A stretch of DNA of 20,932 nt from Kipferlia bialata. Its lineage: Eukaryota > Fornicata. Of this stretch, positions 1 through 11,517 are shown one piece after another. Every line of letters begins with the position of its first letter. Within the stretch, counting starts at the first letter, position 1. Location of the stretch: NCBI GenBank assembly GCA_003568945.1, contig BDIP01000347.1, forward strand, positions 1-20,932. The letters run 5' to 3'. The position numbers were made by a program, and so were the translations under genes. The notes under the pieces are model-generated. The model was not told the DNA's origin, did not search any database, and worked only from the letters and a program-made list of their open reading frames with translations.

Positions 1-17
1 TTTTTGGGGGTGGGTGG

Positions 18-40
18 CCCCCCCCCCCCCCCCCCCCCCC
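18..40. repeat. Poly-C run, 23 nt
   Basis: Uninterrupted C run in the intron that precedes the first visible nucleotidase exon (acceptor at 107). It is the first of several long C runs on the sense strand of introns in this window. Its exact length is likely to be unreliable in sequencing. Confidence 0.95.
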
Positions 41-107
41 TGCCCTCTCCCCCATCCAACCTCTCCCTCCCTCCTACCATTCTATTCAGATTCTCTCTGA
101 CCCCCAG

Positions 108-553
108 GCTTTGATCTTGACTTTACCCTGGCCCAGTACAACACTGAGTTCGAGGAGCTGATATACAACCTGGCCAGGGACTACATGGTCAACGACCTCG
201 GGTATAGGGGACATACATGCACAGTCAGAAGACTAGTTGTCACACATGAGTCCTATCTATGAGTATGCCTCCGCTTATCAGCCATGTCTCACCCCTCAGA
301 TACCCTGAGATCCTCAAGGAGTGCAGATACGACCAGGTGCCTTTCTCTCTCTGTTTACTGTCTCACGGTCTACTTTTCTTTCAGTACTGTGCATTGAACA
401 CTCGCTCCCTCTCCATCCTCCCACCCCCCCCACCCCCCACCTTTCTGGATCTCGCTATGGATTTATCCAACCCCCAGATGTTCCCCATCCGGGGTCTCTT
501 CCTCGACAAGCAGCTCGGAAACCTACTCAAGGTGAGGGGAGAATAGTATACTG

Positions 554-587
<34 letters not shown>

Positions 588-3500
588 TCCCTCTATCACT
601 TCTCTTTCTAACAGTAGGTTGACGAGTATGGCAACATCGTGATTGCCTCCCACGGCAGAAGGGTCATGAGCAGGTATACTCATTAGTATTTACACCTGTA
701 TCCTCACAGTATATAATATATACACACATTTCTATATACCTATGCTGCTATCTACATAGGGAGTCTCTACATCTGTTACCTTATTGCAAGGGAGAACAGG
801 CACCACGTATATAAGAACGCTGTGCTGTCCAAGGAGGACCTCAAGTCACCCAGATACGCACTGCTTGGTAAGTGGGAGTGGTATCACTTATGTCTCTCTC
901 TCATTGTTCTCTTTGGAGAGTCTGTTTCAATGCCTGTTTCAGTGCCTGTCCCTTATCTTCAGACCACCTTCTTTGCCGCCCCCGAGTCATATATATCCAC
1001 AATCTCTATATATGTGGCTAAATGTGTCTCAGTGTCATTCACTCTGCCCAACCCCAGACACCTTCTTTGCCGCCCCCGAGTCATGCCTGGCAGCTGATCT
1101 GGTGGAGAGACTGGAGTCACTGCAGGCTATCAAGGTGGGTATAGTAATCACATATCATTCTTTACCTATAGATCATTACGTTCAGGAGGTGACTGCCTTC
1201 GATGCATCCAGTGATACCTTATAGTGATATAGTGAATGTCTCTCTCTCTATATGTATGATAGTTACCAAGAGTGCTCTGTCTGAACCCAGGAGGTGACTG
1301 CCTTCGATGCGTCCAGTGACGATGAGGAGGAGAGCGTGCCCACACCAGCACCAAGTCTAGGTATGCAATAGGATATGCACACATCTATATAGTATTTTCT
1401 ACTATATACATTGTTTGTATGTCCAGCACCAAGCCTAAGTGTTCTATGGATAGTGTATATATATTGGTATGTATGTATATACATGCATGCATATATCCTC
1501 TCACTCCCAGACGAGGTCAGGAACCTTGAGAGAGGGAGGCTGTCCTACAACATGCTGCTGAGTGACCTGAGGACAGCCATGGAGCACGTGCACAGGAGGG
1601 ACGGACCTCTCAAGGTGTGTCTCTCTCTATATATATATACCTCTCTCTCTCCGTCACCCTCAGATCCTTGCCATAAGCATAAGTCTCTCTCTCTCAGCCA
1701 TATATGCATCTATATACCTCACCCCCAGACCAACACCATACATACCATCTCTCTCTCTCTCTCTCTCTCTCTTGCTTTTCCTTCTATACACATCTACCCT
1801 TACCCCAGACCATCACCATGCAGCACAGTCTCTCTCCCTCTCTTTCTCTCAGCTATATATACATCTATACACCTCACCCCCCAGACCATTACCACGCATA
1901 CTATCTCTGTCTCTCTCTCTCTCTCTCTTTTGTTTTTCCTTCTGTACACATCTACCCTTACCCCCAGACCATCACCATGCAGCACTTTGACAAGTATGTG
2001 GTGCAGTGTGCCAGACTGCCACAGCTGCTGGAGGGGCTCAGGAAGGTAAGGAAGGTTGTTATGCACCTATACACTGTACATATACAGTACGTATGTACCT
2101 CTCTTGGTTTATGTCTCACTCCAGGGCGGCAAGCGCACCTTTGTCCTTACCAACAGTGGGTACAACTATGCGACCTCTCTGCTGGAGCACATCCTGGGTC
2201 AGGACTGGCGGTCATTCTTTGACTACGTCATTGTCAATGCCCAGAAGCCAAAGTGAGTGTGTATGCATATATCTGGTACTTATACTATCTATTCACAGTA
2301 GCCACAGAGAGTACACTTATTGGGTCTCTACCCCCCTCACACCAGGTGGTTTGGGGATGGCACCCCCCTGAGAGAGGTCAAGCACTCAGGGAGACCCAGT
2401 GTGGGTAGTGTGGGGAAGAGGATGCTCACCACCAAGGTACCCTCATACAGAGTAGCGACATCTCTATGCTATCTATTAGACTATGTTTATGTCTCACCCC
2501 TAGATCTACCAGGGCGGGTGCATCTCCCAGTTCACCAGGATGGCCAAGCTCCCCCCCTGGTCCGTGCTGTACTGTGGGGACCAGCTCTTCGGGGACATCG
2601 TCAAGCCTAAGGGTACGCCTGTTAGTTCTAGTCTTACACTGTGTCTTCATTCCTTCAGGATTTATAGAGCTTATACTTGGGTATGGTGATATCTCTGTCC
2701 CCCTTACCCCCAGGAGCCTTCTGGCGTACACACGTGTATTTGTTCCCCTTGTGAAGTTGTTATACTATTCCATATGGGCCTATTCTTCTTCCCTCTAACC
2801 CCCAGGTGCCTTCTGGCGCACATGTCTGATTGTGCCAGAGATCCACAGGTGGGACCATAGACAGTGTACTAACAATCTATATATGCACCTCTATAATTCT
2901 GTCTTTCTCACCCCTAGGGAGATCCGTGCCTTCGAGAACTCCCAGGAGGTGTTTGACAGACTGACCAACCTGGAGTTCCTGAGGTATAGTGTGTACTAGA
3001 TATACACTATGAGCATCATATTGAATGGTTGTAGTGGTTACAGTGATATAGTAGTATGACTGCTACCCAAGTCTGACCCCCAGGTCTGAGATCTTCCGTG
3101 GCCTAGACATCCACTGCACCCAGATGCCCCCACAGGCCAAGGAGGTATACATGTATATATATTAATGCATTGATAATATGAGAGTGTAGTGGGTATGACC
3201 TCACTTGATATATACCCCTCACCCCCTGGGTTCAGATTTTTATATATATGTATGTGTGTGTGTATACATTGATATCCCGCCTTATCCTCTAGGTCCAGAT
3301 ATATATATATATATATATATATATAGATAGATATATAGATATACCCCTCACCCCCCAGGTCCAGAAGCAGATTGAGCGTGTGGGCCACGACATTCAGCGT
3401 CTCTTCTCCCATGTGTTCGGGTCAGTCTTCACCACATCATGGGCCAGGACATACTACTCAAGCAGGGTCAGCGTCTACACAGACCTCTACACTGCATCTG

Positions 3501-4594
3501 TGGGTAACCTGTCTGGATACCCTCCATTCTACGTGTTCAGTGCCGCTACGGGAGCCAGGTTCGTGTATTGTTGAATATATACATACATATTTGTATAGGC
3601 TCTACTTTCCATATATATTTACATATATAGGCACGTGTACCACTTCTGATTCTGTGCCATCGTTAGTACTACCTCTGTCTCTCTATCTATGGACATACAG
3701 ACCCATACCTGGGTGTGTGCTGTTAATGCTCCCTGACCCCAGGTCCATGCCTCAACAGCAGACTTGACGAGTGTATTCTCTCTCTCTCTCTATACTCATA
3801 TGTATACGTGTACTCTCTTTATATCTCTATATACGTGTACTCTGACCCCAGGTTCATGCCCCACGAGCAGACCAGAGCCAGGAGGCACAGAGAGGTCAAG
3901 GAGGTATGGGGCACACACACATATATATATGTATATACATATATTCATGTATATACATTGTATTCCTATGTATGCTAGAAGGCACAGGGAGGTCAAGGAG
4001 GTAGGGGTCACATGTATTCATATAGGAGGTATAGACGGGTTTTGGAGGTATATCACAGTGTCCACGTTGGCTAGTTCCCCCTCTTTGACGCTAATACTTC
4101 TAGGAGTTGCGTACCGGTGCCAACGTGAGCCCCTACCTGGCTCCTGCACCTGCATACTCCCCCGATGCATCACATGCAGTCACACCCATGGTATGTATAT
4201 GTACATACAGAGACACTATTATGTATACAGATCATTGTTGTAAGTGACTAACCCTGTTGCCCTCCCACCCCCACGGTGCCCTATTCATCTATATGGACCT
4301 ATAGTTCTTATGCCTTTCCATGTACATCTACTTGTAGCATTCTATCTCTCACTCCAGTTGCCCGGCCACCCCCACGGTGCCCTTAGGGAGGGTGGCATGA
4401 CTGCCGCCTCTGCCATTGAGGACATCGAGCAGTACGAGGCATCAGGTCTCACGGACCATGACGACGAGGAGGGCAGCAACAACCACATGTCCCACCCAGG
4501 CTCTGGTGCTACTAGGACTACCCGCAGCATGCTGTCCGACATGACCCTCAGCGTCAGTGCATCCACACCCGTAGAGGAGGGGGTTATGGACTGA
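108..4594 (+). CDS. Cytosolic purine 5'-nucleotidase, NT5C2-like HAD phosphatase (5' end outside window)
   Basis: Dephosphorylates purine nucleoside monophosphates (IMP/GMP) in the cytosol, if it acts like its family (PF05761). Exons: 108-201, 300-336, 478-531, 618-673, 791-867, 1058-1134, 1291-1360, 1511-1614, 1968-2045, 2125-2252, 2346-2436, 2504-2612, 2806-2848, 2918-2983, 3084-3144, 3359-3558, 3852-3903, 4104-4190, 4358-4594 (TGA). They join in phase to about 572 residues; human NT5C2 has about 560. All HAD motifs are present: GFDLDFTLAQ (motif I, DxDxT) in the first visible exon, LTNSG (II), the lysine in NAQKPKWFG (III) and YCGDQLFGDI (IV). The family segments FPIRGLFLDKQLGNLLK and RFMPHEQT also match. 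The first visible exon starts with two bases of a split Gly codon and no ATG lies upstream, so the start is outside. The tail is acidic and Ser/Thr-rich (DHDDEEGSNN). Its introns are longer than those of the condensin gene and hold copies of neighbouring exon edges. Confidence 0.9.
961..1085 (+). repeat. Echo of nucleotidase exon 6 start inside the preceding intron
   Basis: Positions 963-990 repeat the first 27 bases of the exon that begins at 1058 (DTFFAAPES), with one inserted C. The copy has its own acceptor-like ttatcttcag. Using it would shift the frame. The offset is about 95 nt. Confidence 0.9.
1186..1320 (+). repeat. Echo of nucleotidase exon 7 start
   Basis: Positions 1186-1215 match 1291-1320 (encoding EVTAFDASSD) at 28 of 30 bases. 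The copy is preceded by ttcag and lies 105 nt upstream of the real exon start. Confidence 0.92.
1345..1442 (+). repeat. Echo of nucleotidase exon 7 end (donor side)
   Basis: Positions 1423-1442 repeat the exon end and donor at 1345-1364 at about 17 of 20 bases. The donor GT is damaged in the copy. The offset is 78 nt, downstream of the real donor. Confidence 0.8.
1690..1985 (+). repeat. Multiple copies of the exon 9 acceptor region
   Basis: Four acceptor-like sites followed by a 'cagaccat-acca-gca' type sequence end at 1728, 1808, 1884 and 1967. Only the last starts the real exon (1968, TITMQHFDKY). The copy at 1809-1826 equals the first 18 exon bases, and its upstream 30 bases are also nearly identical. 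Sites 1 and 3, and 2 and 4, pair at offsets of 156 and 159 nt, so an already duplicated block was duplicated again. (CT)n tracts lie between the copies. Confidence 0.9.
2714..2823 (+). repeat. Echo of nucleotidase exon 13 start
   Basis: After a full acceptor motif (cttacccccag), positions 2714-2731 resemble the exon start at 2806 (GAFWRT) at about 15 of 18 bases. The offset is 92 nt. Confidence 0.8.
3299..3325. repeat. (AT)n microsatellite
   Basis: About 13 AT units in a nucleotidase intron just before the 3359 exon. Shorter AT, CT/GA and CA tracts occur in many introns, for example 557-584 (CT), 18129-18152 (CT then GT) and 20542-20578 (CA then TA). Confidence 0.9.
3743..4003 (+). repeat. 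Nucleotidase exon 17 echoed on both sides
   Basis: Positions 3743-3764 copy the exon start at 3852 (RFMPHEQT) with the same ctgaccccag acceptor, at about 17 of 22 bases and offset 109. Positions 3979-4003 copy the exon end (RRHREVKE) and its donor, offset 97. The 52-nt exon is therefore flanked by a copy of its head upstream and of its tail downstream. Confidence 0.88.
4257..4383 (+). repeat. Echo of nucleotidase last-exon start
   Basis: Positions 4257-4283 match 4357-4383 (LPGHPHGA) at about 24 of 27 bases, offset 100. The copy has lost its AG acceptor. Confidence 0.88.
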
Positions 4595-4777
4595 GAGGGA
4601 GAGGGGGTATATGAGAGAGAGAGAGGGTAGGGGGTTGATCCCCTCTATCCATGTTTATCAGCGGATGTGCGGTTCCACGAGTTGTTGTTTCTTTGTTAGA
4701 AGTGTGTTTATGTGTGTGTCTAAGCTTAGGGGTGTCCAAACAGTAGTATGTCAATAGATCAGAAGATCAGTCAGTGT
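4595..4777. other. Convergent 3' intergenic region
   Basis: 183 bp between two stop codons on opposite strands. It holds a short GA-rich tract just after the nucleotidase stop. I see no clear polyadenylation signal and no RNA gene. Confidence 0.7.
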
Positions 4778-6218
4778 CTATTCCTTCTTCACCTCCCCGT
4801 GTATGTCAGCACTCCAAGTGCCACATGACACCTTCATCTCTCCCTCCCCCTCTCTCATACACTCCATGTGTCTCTCCACCACCTGTCTGAGTGCCCTGTC
4901 CTGTTTGACCCACTTATATAGCTTGGTGTGTGGCTTGACATCCATGTCTACCAGGTGGATGCCCAGGGGGGTATGGGTCAGGGGGTCATAGTACACAAGG
5001 ATGGAAGAGTCTGGGGGGTGAGGGATAGATGCGGTCAATACACCCGTATACTGAGTTGTCAAAGAGAGGGTATGTATGTACTATATATACACCCATGCCC
5101 ACCCACCCATGATTGTCCTGCTGACCCAGTACCGCAGTATGTCATGTCTAGTCAGAGGACAGGTAGGGTCACTGGAGACGGTACCATCCGGACACCTGAG
5201 GGGTTGCACCCCTTCCAACTCAGACACAGTGGGGTACCAGGAGGGAATATCAGAAGAGGTAGATGCATCATCACCTTGGGTCTGAGTAGCTATCAGAGCA
5301 GCCCCACCCAGCCAGCCTCCCCCTCTCTCTCCCCCTCCCTCCCTCCACCTCAGCCACCTGTACATCTTAGGGAGTATCTGTGTATCAATCAGTGCCTGGC
5401 AGAGGATGGTCTCTATACCCTTACTGTCCAGAGATGGAGAAGAGGGAGAGGGAGAGGGTGAAGCAGTCCCCAATGGCCCCTCTCTGCTAGATACAGACCT
5501 AGGCCCCTCTCTGACACATATGTTGTTGGAGGGGTCTGAGACCAGGGCATGGATCTGGGTATGTACGGCATCAAGGGCAGAGGGAGGAGGTGAGGAGAGG
5601 GAGGCAGCAGCACACGCCTCCATCAGTGATATGGGACAGTATGCACCCTGGTGGGAGGCCTTGCCCTGGGGTTAGAGGGAAATATAGGCAGAGAGATTAG
5701 TAAATAGTGCGCATTAGCATCTGGGCACAAAGTATATGTATGTGTATATATACGTAGTGGAGTAGCCTAGAGTACACTGTACCTTATCTGCCTTGAGCGT
5801 CTGGTTGGGATGGAACCTGCAGAGGGGGAGGGGGAGGGAGGGGCCGGGGTGGGAGAGGGAGAGCTTGGGCTTGAACTCTATGAAGGGCACGGCAGAGAGG
5901 GGGTGGAAGGGGTAGAAGAGACAGGGGGTGGAGGGAGATGGAGCACCCTCACAATATGGGAGAGTGCCATCACACACACTGGGTACATATGCACCCAGAC
6001 CACCCTCATCATGCATCAGTGCAGAGACTAGGGCAAGGGTGCGGCTGGTGGTGCAACGGCTGTCAGAGACTGGGCCTGTGTACACCTTGTACAGTCCCTC
6101 TCTCTCCCTCTCTAGAGTCTCTCTCTCTCTCTCTCTCTCACCGCCACCTGCTATAGTGACCCGTTCATCAGCGTCATCATCACCCACACTCCCCTCCCTC
6201 CAACACAGGACAGAGCAT
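4778..6218 (-). CDS. Unrecognised protein (5' end uncertain)
   Basis: I do not recognise this gene. Well-supported exons (minus strand): 6147-5783, 5665-5107 and 5010-4778 (TAG). Each has a good donor, good acceptors (ctaaccccag, ctcaccccccag) and matching phase. The N terminus is tentative: an ATG at 6218 with a 31-nt exon ending at 6188 fits the phase and gives about 395 residues, but its 40-nt intron would be the shortest here. The next in-frame ATG is at 6016. The 6147 exon opens with a GA dinucleotide run coding alternating Glu/Arg, which may not be real coding. The middle is Ser/Pro-rich. The last 77 residues look globular (VYYDPLTHTPLGIHLVDMD, then KLYKWVKQDRALRQVVERHM). No signal peptide or membrane segment is visible. 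It is convergent with the nucleotidase and follows the condensin gene on the same strand. Confidence 0.6.
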
Positions 6219-6335
6219 GTCCCACCCGAGGAGAAGGCCGAGAACGGAATGGTGAGGATCAATGAAAGAGGGGAGTGCTTGTCTAGCTTCGGACCTTGTT
6301 TATGTTGTTTTTGCCATACTCTATTCCATACTCAT

Positions 6336-9300
6336 TCACTCAGTTTCCTCCCCTGTCCAATGATGAAGACTACCTCTCTGGGTAGGTCTTACGAGTATCT
6401 ATACTTTTACAGTGGACGCTATTCACCTCAGGTGGGGTCCAGAGGGCAGTTTGGTCTCTCTTCTCATCTCACACAAGTCTTCCACGTGAGGGGGGGGGGG
6501 GGGGGGGGGGGGGGTACTCGAGGTACGTGGTCGAATACTGACGTCTACATACATCGACTTGTACCTGCAGAGCGAGCATTGCGGCAGGGGGTGCGTCCTG
6601 GACGGCAGGTGCCTGTGACTGCGTGTACTCGTCCTCCGATGCCTCATGGTCTGAGGATACATGGTACTCATGCCCCTCTGACCCCTCCTGGTCTGAGTCC
6701 ACATCCGACAAGGACCCGGTCTCTCTGTCACACATACCCCCATGGGTGGGGTCAGAGGGGTCAGGCACCTGGGACCCTGATGCATTGTTATGCATAGACT
6801 CTACAGTGTGCAGACGCTGGGCAAGGCCAGCAGCCTGAGGGTCAGCCATGATTCAACTAAATATATATCAATAGTACATATATATACGCTCTATACTATT
6901 ACACCCCCCCCCACCTGTGTGATGAGCCTCTGGAACAGGGCCTCTGCCTCCCTCGCCTTGGTCAGGTTCCTAGATGCCAGCTCTGTCATGTATAGAGTGG
7001 TGGTCACCAGACGGTCCAGGGTGGGTATCCGCTCCTCCTCCTCCTCCTCCTCTGCCTCTACCATATCCTCTGCCTCAGCCTCAGCCTCTGCGTCTACCTC
7101 TCCCTCTTCCTTATCAGCACTATCACCACTGGTAGTCGTGGCAGCTACTGCATCCTCAGTAACTGGTGACACAGGTGCATCACCAGCCTCATCGCTCTCT
7201 CCACTCTCCTTCTCTCCCTCTCCCTCTTCCTCCTCCTCCTCCTTCTCCTCTACTGCTGCATCCTCTCTCTGCTCTCCAGCCCTCTCTCTCTCCTCGTCTC
7301 TCTCCACATCTCCATAGAACCTACCGCCTAGCAGCTCTGTGCCCATTGGCAGGGCCACGTACACAGGGTTGGGGCTTCTCTTCAGCACCCTCTCAAACAC
7401 ATAGGCAGCCAGGTTCCTGATCGACCTGTCTGGGTCATGCCTCACCAGGTGGGCAGCAAGGGCCAGGTGGCCAGAGGGCTGGGGTGAGAGAGTGACAAAT
7501 CATCGGTGCATTGACTAAACTTATCGGCACACACCCACCTTGATGAGCTGCCCCAGGATGAGGTTGGCCACCACGATCAGGGCCGTGTACCGCAGAGAGG
7601 GGTCGGGGTCTGTCAGGGGGGTGAACAGGGCGTCGATGGCATACTCAGCTGCAAAGGCACGGGGGTCACGCATGCCACTGCCTAGGGTCATTGGGGGGGT
7701 GGGCAGATGTAGGGATCAGCCATTACACACCTTACGGCCATGCAAAGGATGAAGAGAGACATGGACCAGACATCCAAGAGAGATAATCCTCCCATCTGAG
7801 ACGCGTATTATCCATAGCCAGAGTGGCAGACTGACATCGATACTCACTAAACGCTACCAATAAGCCTCACCTAGGACTCCCACCAGGGCTGACCGTCTGA
7901 CCGAGGGGGGTAGACTGCGCTGTGCGGCAAGGGAGAAGAGAACGGGAAGGGCCTGTGTCAGATACAAGATAAAGTAGTGTGAAGTATCCACCGATCATAT
8001 CCGTGTACACAACCCACCCCCCCACCCACCTGCTGCATGAAGTCTGGACTGAGGCAGGACAGCCTCCCAAGGGCTGTGGTCAGCAAGGCAAACTCTGGGG
8101 CAGCCTGCCTTAGAGCCCTGTCTGCCTTGGGGGATGCTGCCCACCTCTGTCTGAGGGCCACACACCCCTTGAGACACAGCACGGCCCCAGTGCGCTGGGG
8201 CTCATCGAGAAGCACAGAGCGGCGCCTCTCCTGTCACGTTAGAGTGTGTATATATCCACTCATATCGACAATCATACTTGCCCCATACCTGCAGCTCTGC
8301 CCGTGTGTCTGCGTGTCCGCTGACCCCAGCCACCATTGCCTCCAGGGAGTCACTCGACACACCCCCTCCGGCTGAGGCCTCCGTCTGCTTCATCAACAGC
8401 CTCAGGGCCTTATCCAGCTGGTCGGTCTCCCCACAGGCCGTGAGGCCCCCGAGCCATGACAGTCTGAGGACACCCCCCACCGTCAGGCCGGACTCACCCG
8501 CAGAGGGGGAGGGCAGGATGCGCTGTGCCATCTGGATGAGTGCATGGTGCAGGGCAGCCTGGCCCTCGGGGAATGACAGCAGCAGGGAGGCAGCACAGTC
8601 AGTCAGTCTGCACCATATGACACAGGGCCCCACGTGCAGTATGAGCCTAGATAGGGGGGCGACAAACTCAGGGAAGGCTGTGGCTGTTGTACACTCCTCC
8701 TTGGCCCTCCTGGCCTCTGACATCTGGGCCAGTGCCTGTCTCTCTATGGATGCACATGCCATGCACACCCTGATGGCACCCTGCAGCATGGTGGACCCAG
8801 CCAGGGACTGCAGCACAGAGGGGCCACACTTCAACACATACTGGGTGGGTGAGGAGACAGGGATGGTATTGGCAAGTATACATGTATGCTGTGAGTGATT
8901 GGATCCATGACATTGCGAAAGTAGCACCCGTTGTACACAATACCTGTGATGATGGCTCAAACAGAGCCTGAAGGAGCATCCTCACCGTAGACAGGTCTAG
9001 CGGGATGGTGCTGGTGTGAGACTGGATGGTGGGGGAGAAAGAATACACGAGGTCACAGGAACACTATTACAGTAAGCACGACCCCCACCTGAACTGGGTG
9101 TCCAGGGCCTCAGCCACTAGTACCCCCAGGTGCATGGCACAGAGACGGGTGGGGGCGGCAGGGGAGGACAGAGCCTTGTTGACACACACTGCAGTCTGGA
9201 GGGGGTCCAGCACAGGGTCCTTGCCCTGGGGGTGAGAGGGGGAATAGATAGAGGTTTGTATATGCCTTACCTGCATTGATATGGAGAGTGCCCCGTCCAC

Positions 9301-11418
9301 GGCTGTCAGCATCTCAGGTGCACACCTCTCCAGCATATCAAGTACACCACTGATGTCCACACCACCCTCACTCTCCCCCTCGCCCTCGCCCTCTGGCTGC
9401 TGGGGAAGGAGCAGGCTCAGGAACACCGACCTTATCCTAGCCCTTAGTGTGTCTGCCCCGTCTGCCGATGCTAGGTTGAGGGAGAGGTCGGAGTCTAGCA
9501 GGCCACACAGCGCAAAGATGACCTGGCCATAGCCCTCCACCTGGGGTGGGCAAGGAAGTGGTGCAGATAGAGTGGGCATATACACTAATATATGTAGAAC
9601 GACACATGCTGCATCAGATGCCGCACCTTGCACTTGTGTGCCACTTCTAGATAGGCCAGGGCCCCCAGGATGTCATTGGACTTGGGGGAGTGCAGCAGCT
9701 GCAGGGCATGGTTGAGCACAGACCCAAACACAACAGCGGCATTAATCACCTGAAGTTGGGGAAGATGCACAAACTGTACCAGCTGTGTATACTCATATCC
9801 ATATATAGGCACTGCCCCCACCTCCATCATCGTGTCCCTCTTGGCAGGGTCTGTCTCCTTGTCCAGCCACGTCTTGAGGTGGTACATGTTCATGGGGACT
9901 AGAGAGTACCGGCTGGTGGCCAGCATGCTGGCTATGCCTACTAGGGCCTGGGGTCAGAGAGGGGGGGGGGACCCAGTCAATCACATCACATTCCATATAT
10001 ATGTTGAAACTGTACACTGGCTCCCACCTGCTTTCTGACGTACACTGCCTTGTCTGTGACCCTGGGTGCCAGTTGGACCAGGAGGGGCTGGAACAGGTGG
10101 TCTGGGGTTGGCAATGACGATGGTAGAAGAAGGTCACAGATCAAGCAGATGTATGTGTATGTAATATGTCTGAATGATGGTCTTATACACCAACTAGCCA
10201 CTCCCCCTCCACACCTGGGAGTGTGGGCACCACCTGGGCCAGGGCAGAGCACGCTGCCCCCCTCACATAGAGGTCACTGTCGACCAGCCTCTGGGACGCC
10301 CCAGCCACGAGGTCCCTCACCACCACCTGGGCCCTCTGCTTCTCAGCCTCACTGGACCCCTTGGGGGCATGGTCCAACCACTGCGCCACAGTGCCTGCCC
10401 CGGTGCAGCACACACGCACCCCACACGACCTGGCAGGTGAGGTGGAAGCTAAGGTGATAGTAAACATGTGTTTGTATATATGCATAATCATACATGTATA
10501 TATATATATATATATATACATAATCATACCTGAGCTTTGCGGCTGAGTGCTGTGCAATGTCTGCCAGCTCTGACGACACGTGCCATGCGATGTAGGGGGC
10601 CTTGGTCACCAGTCTCTCGAGGGTGTCAGATACATTGGCAGGGGTGCCTGTGGACCTGGCGTCCACACTCCGGTACACGTCGCACAGGAGCCTGGGTGGT
10701 TAGAAGGGGGGATATGGAGGGTAGGTAATATCAATTAGTATATTAGGATAAGACACACACTGGCCCCACCTGGCCACCAGGGGTGCTGCAGTGCGTGCCT
10801 GCTCCCTGGGGTCTGTGTCTCTGTGGCCTGTATCACCATCAGATACTGATACTGACCCAGTCAGACAGCACTCGGCCAGACAGTCTGCCACCACTAGCCT
10901 CATGGACTGGCAGTGAGGGAAGGGGGGGGGGGGAGCTAGCATAATGAGTCTATACTTAGTACCTTTATCTGACAGAGACGGAACATCTCCCCTGCCAGGG
11001 GTATGTGGCAGGAGGGCACTGCCCTCAGTAGAGAGAGCAGGGAGGGGGCGTGGAGGGCAGCGCAGAGAGCCGGTGCCACGAGTGCCCCCAGCCTATCTGC
11101 GTCTGCCTTGGCACATCTGGCTGGGTCTGCGAGGTGTGCTGTGGCCAGGGCCAGGGTGGTGCACACAGCGTCTGAGGCCATGCCCTCCCCATCACTACCC
11201 TCGTCCTCAGACAGAGGGTGGGCAGCCAGCAGAGACACGACCCTGGGGGTGAGAGAGGAGTACACAGTAGTATACCAGACATATATGCATAGACTATCCA
11301 AATAGGATAAGTGCACCTGAGCACCAGTTCTGGCTCCATGTCTCTGAGCTTGGCCTGAGAACTGATGCAGGACGAGACGGAGTGAAGCACAGCCCTAGAG
11401 GGTGAGGGGGAAGAGATA

Positions 11419-11458
<40 letters not shown>

Positions 11459-11482
11459 GGGGGGGGGCGGGCGGGGCGGGGG

Positions 11483-11517
<35 letters not shown>

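Noticed and set aside
381-683. Reading frames rich in Glu/Arg or Ser/Leu repeats over (CT)n/(GA)n tracts, here and in many other introns
   Set aside because: They are translations of dinucleotide repeats across intron and exon, opposite or out of frame to well-supported exons.
3219-3299. Two further weak echoes of the exon at 3359 (gttcaga, gtccaga)
   Set aside because: Seven to eight matching bases after a common acceptor motif are too few to claim.
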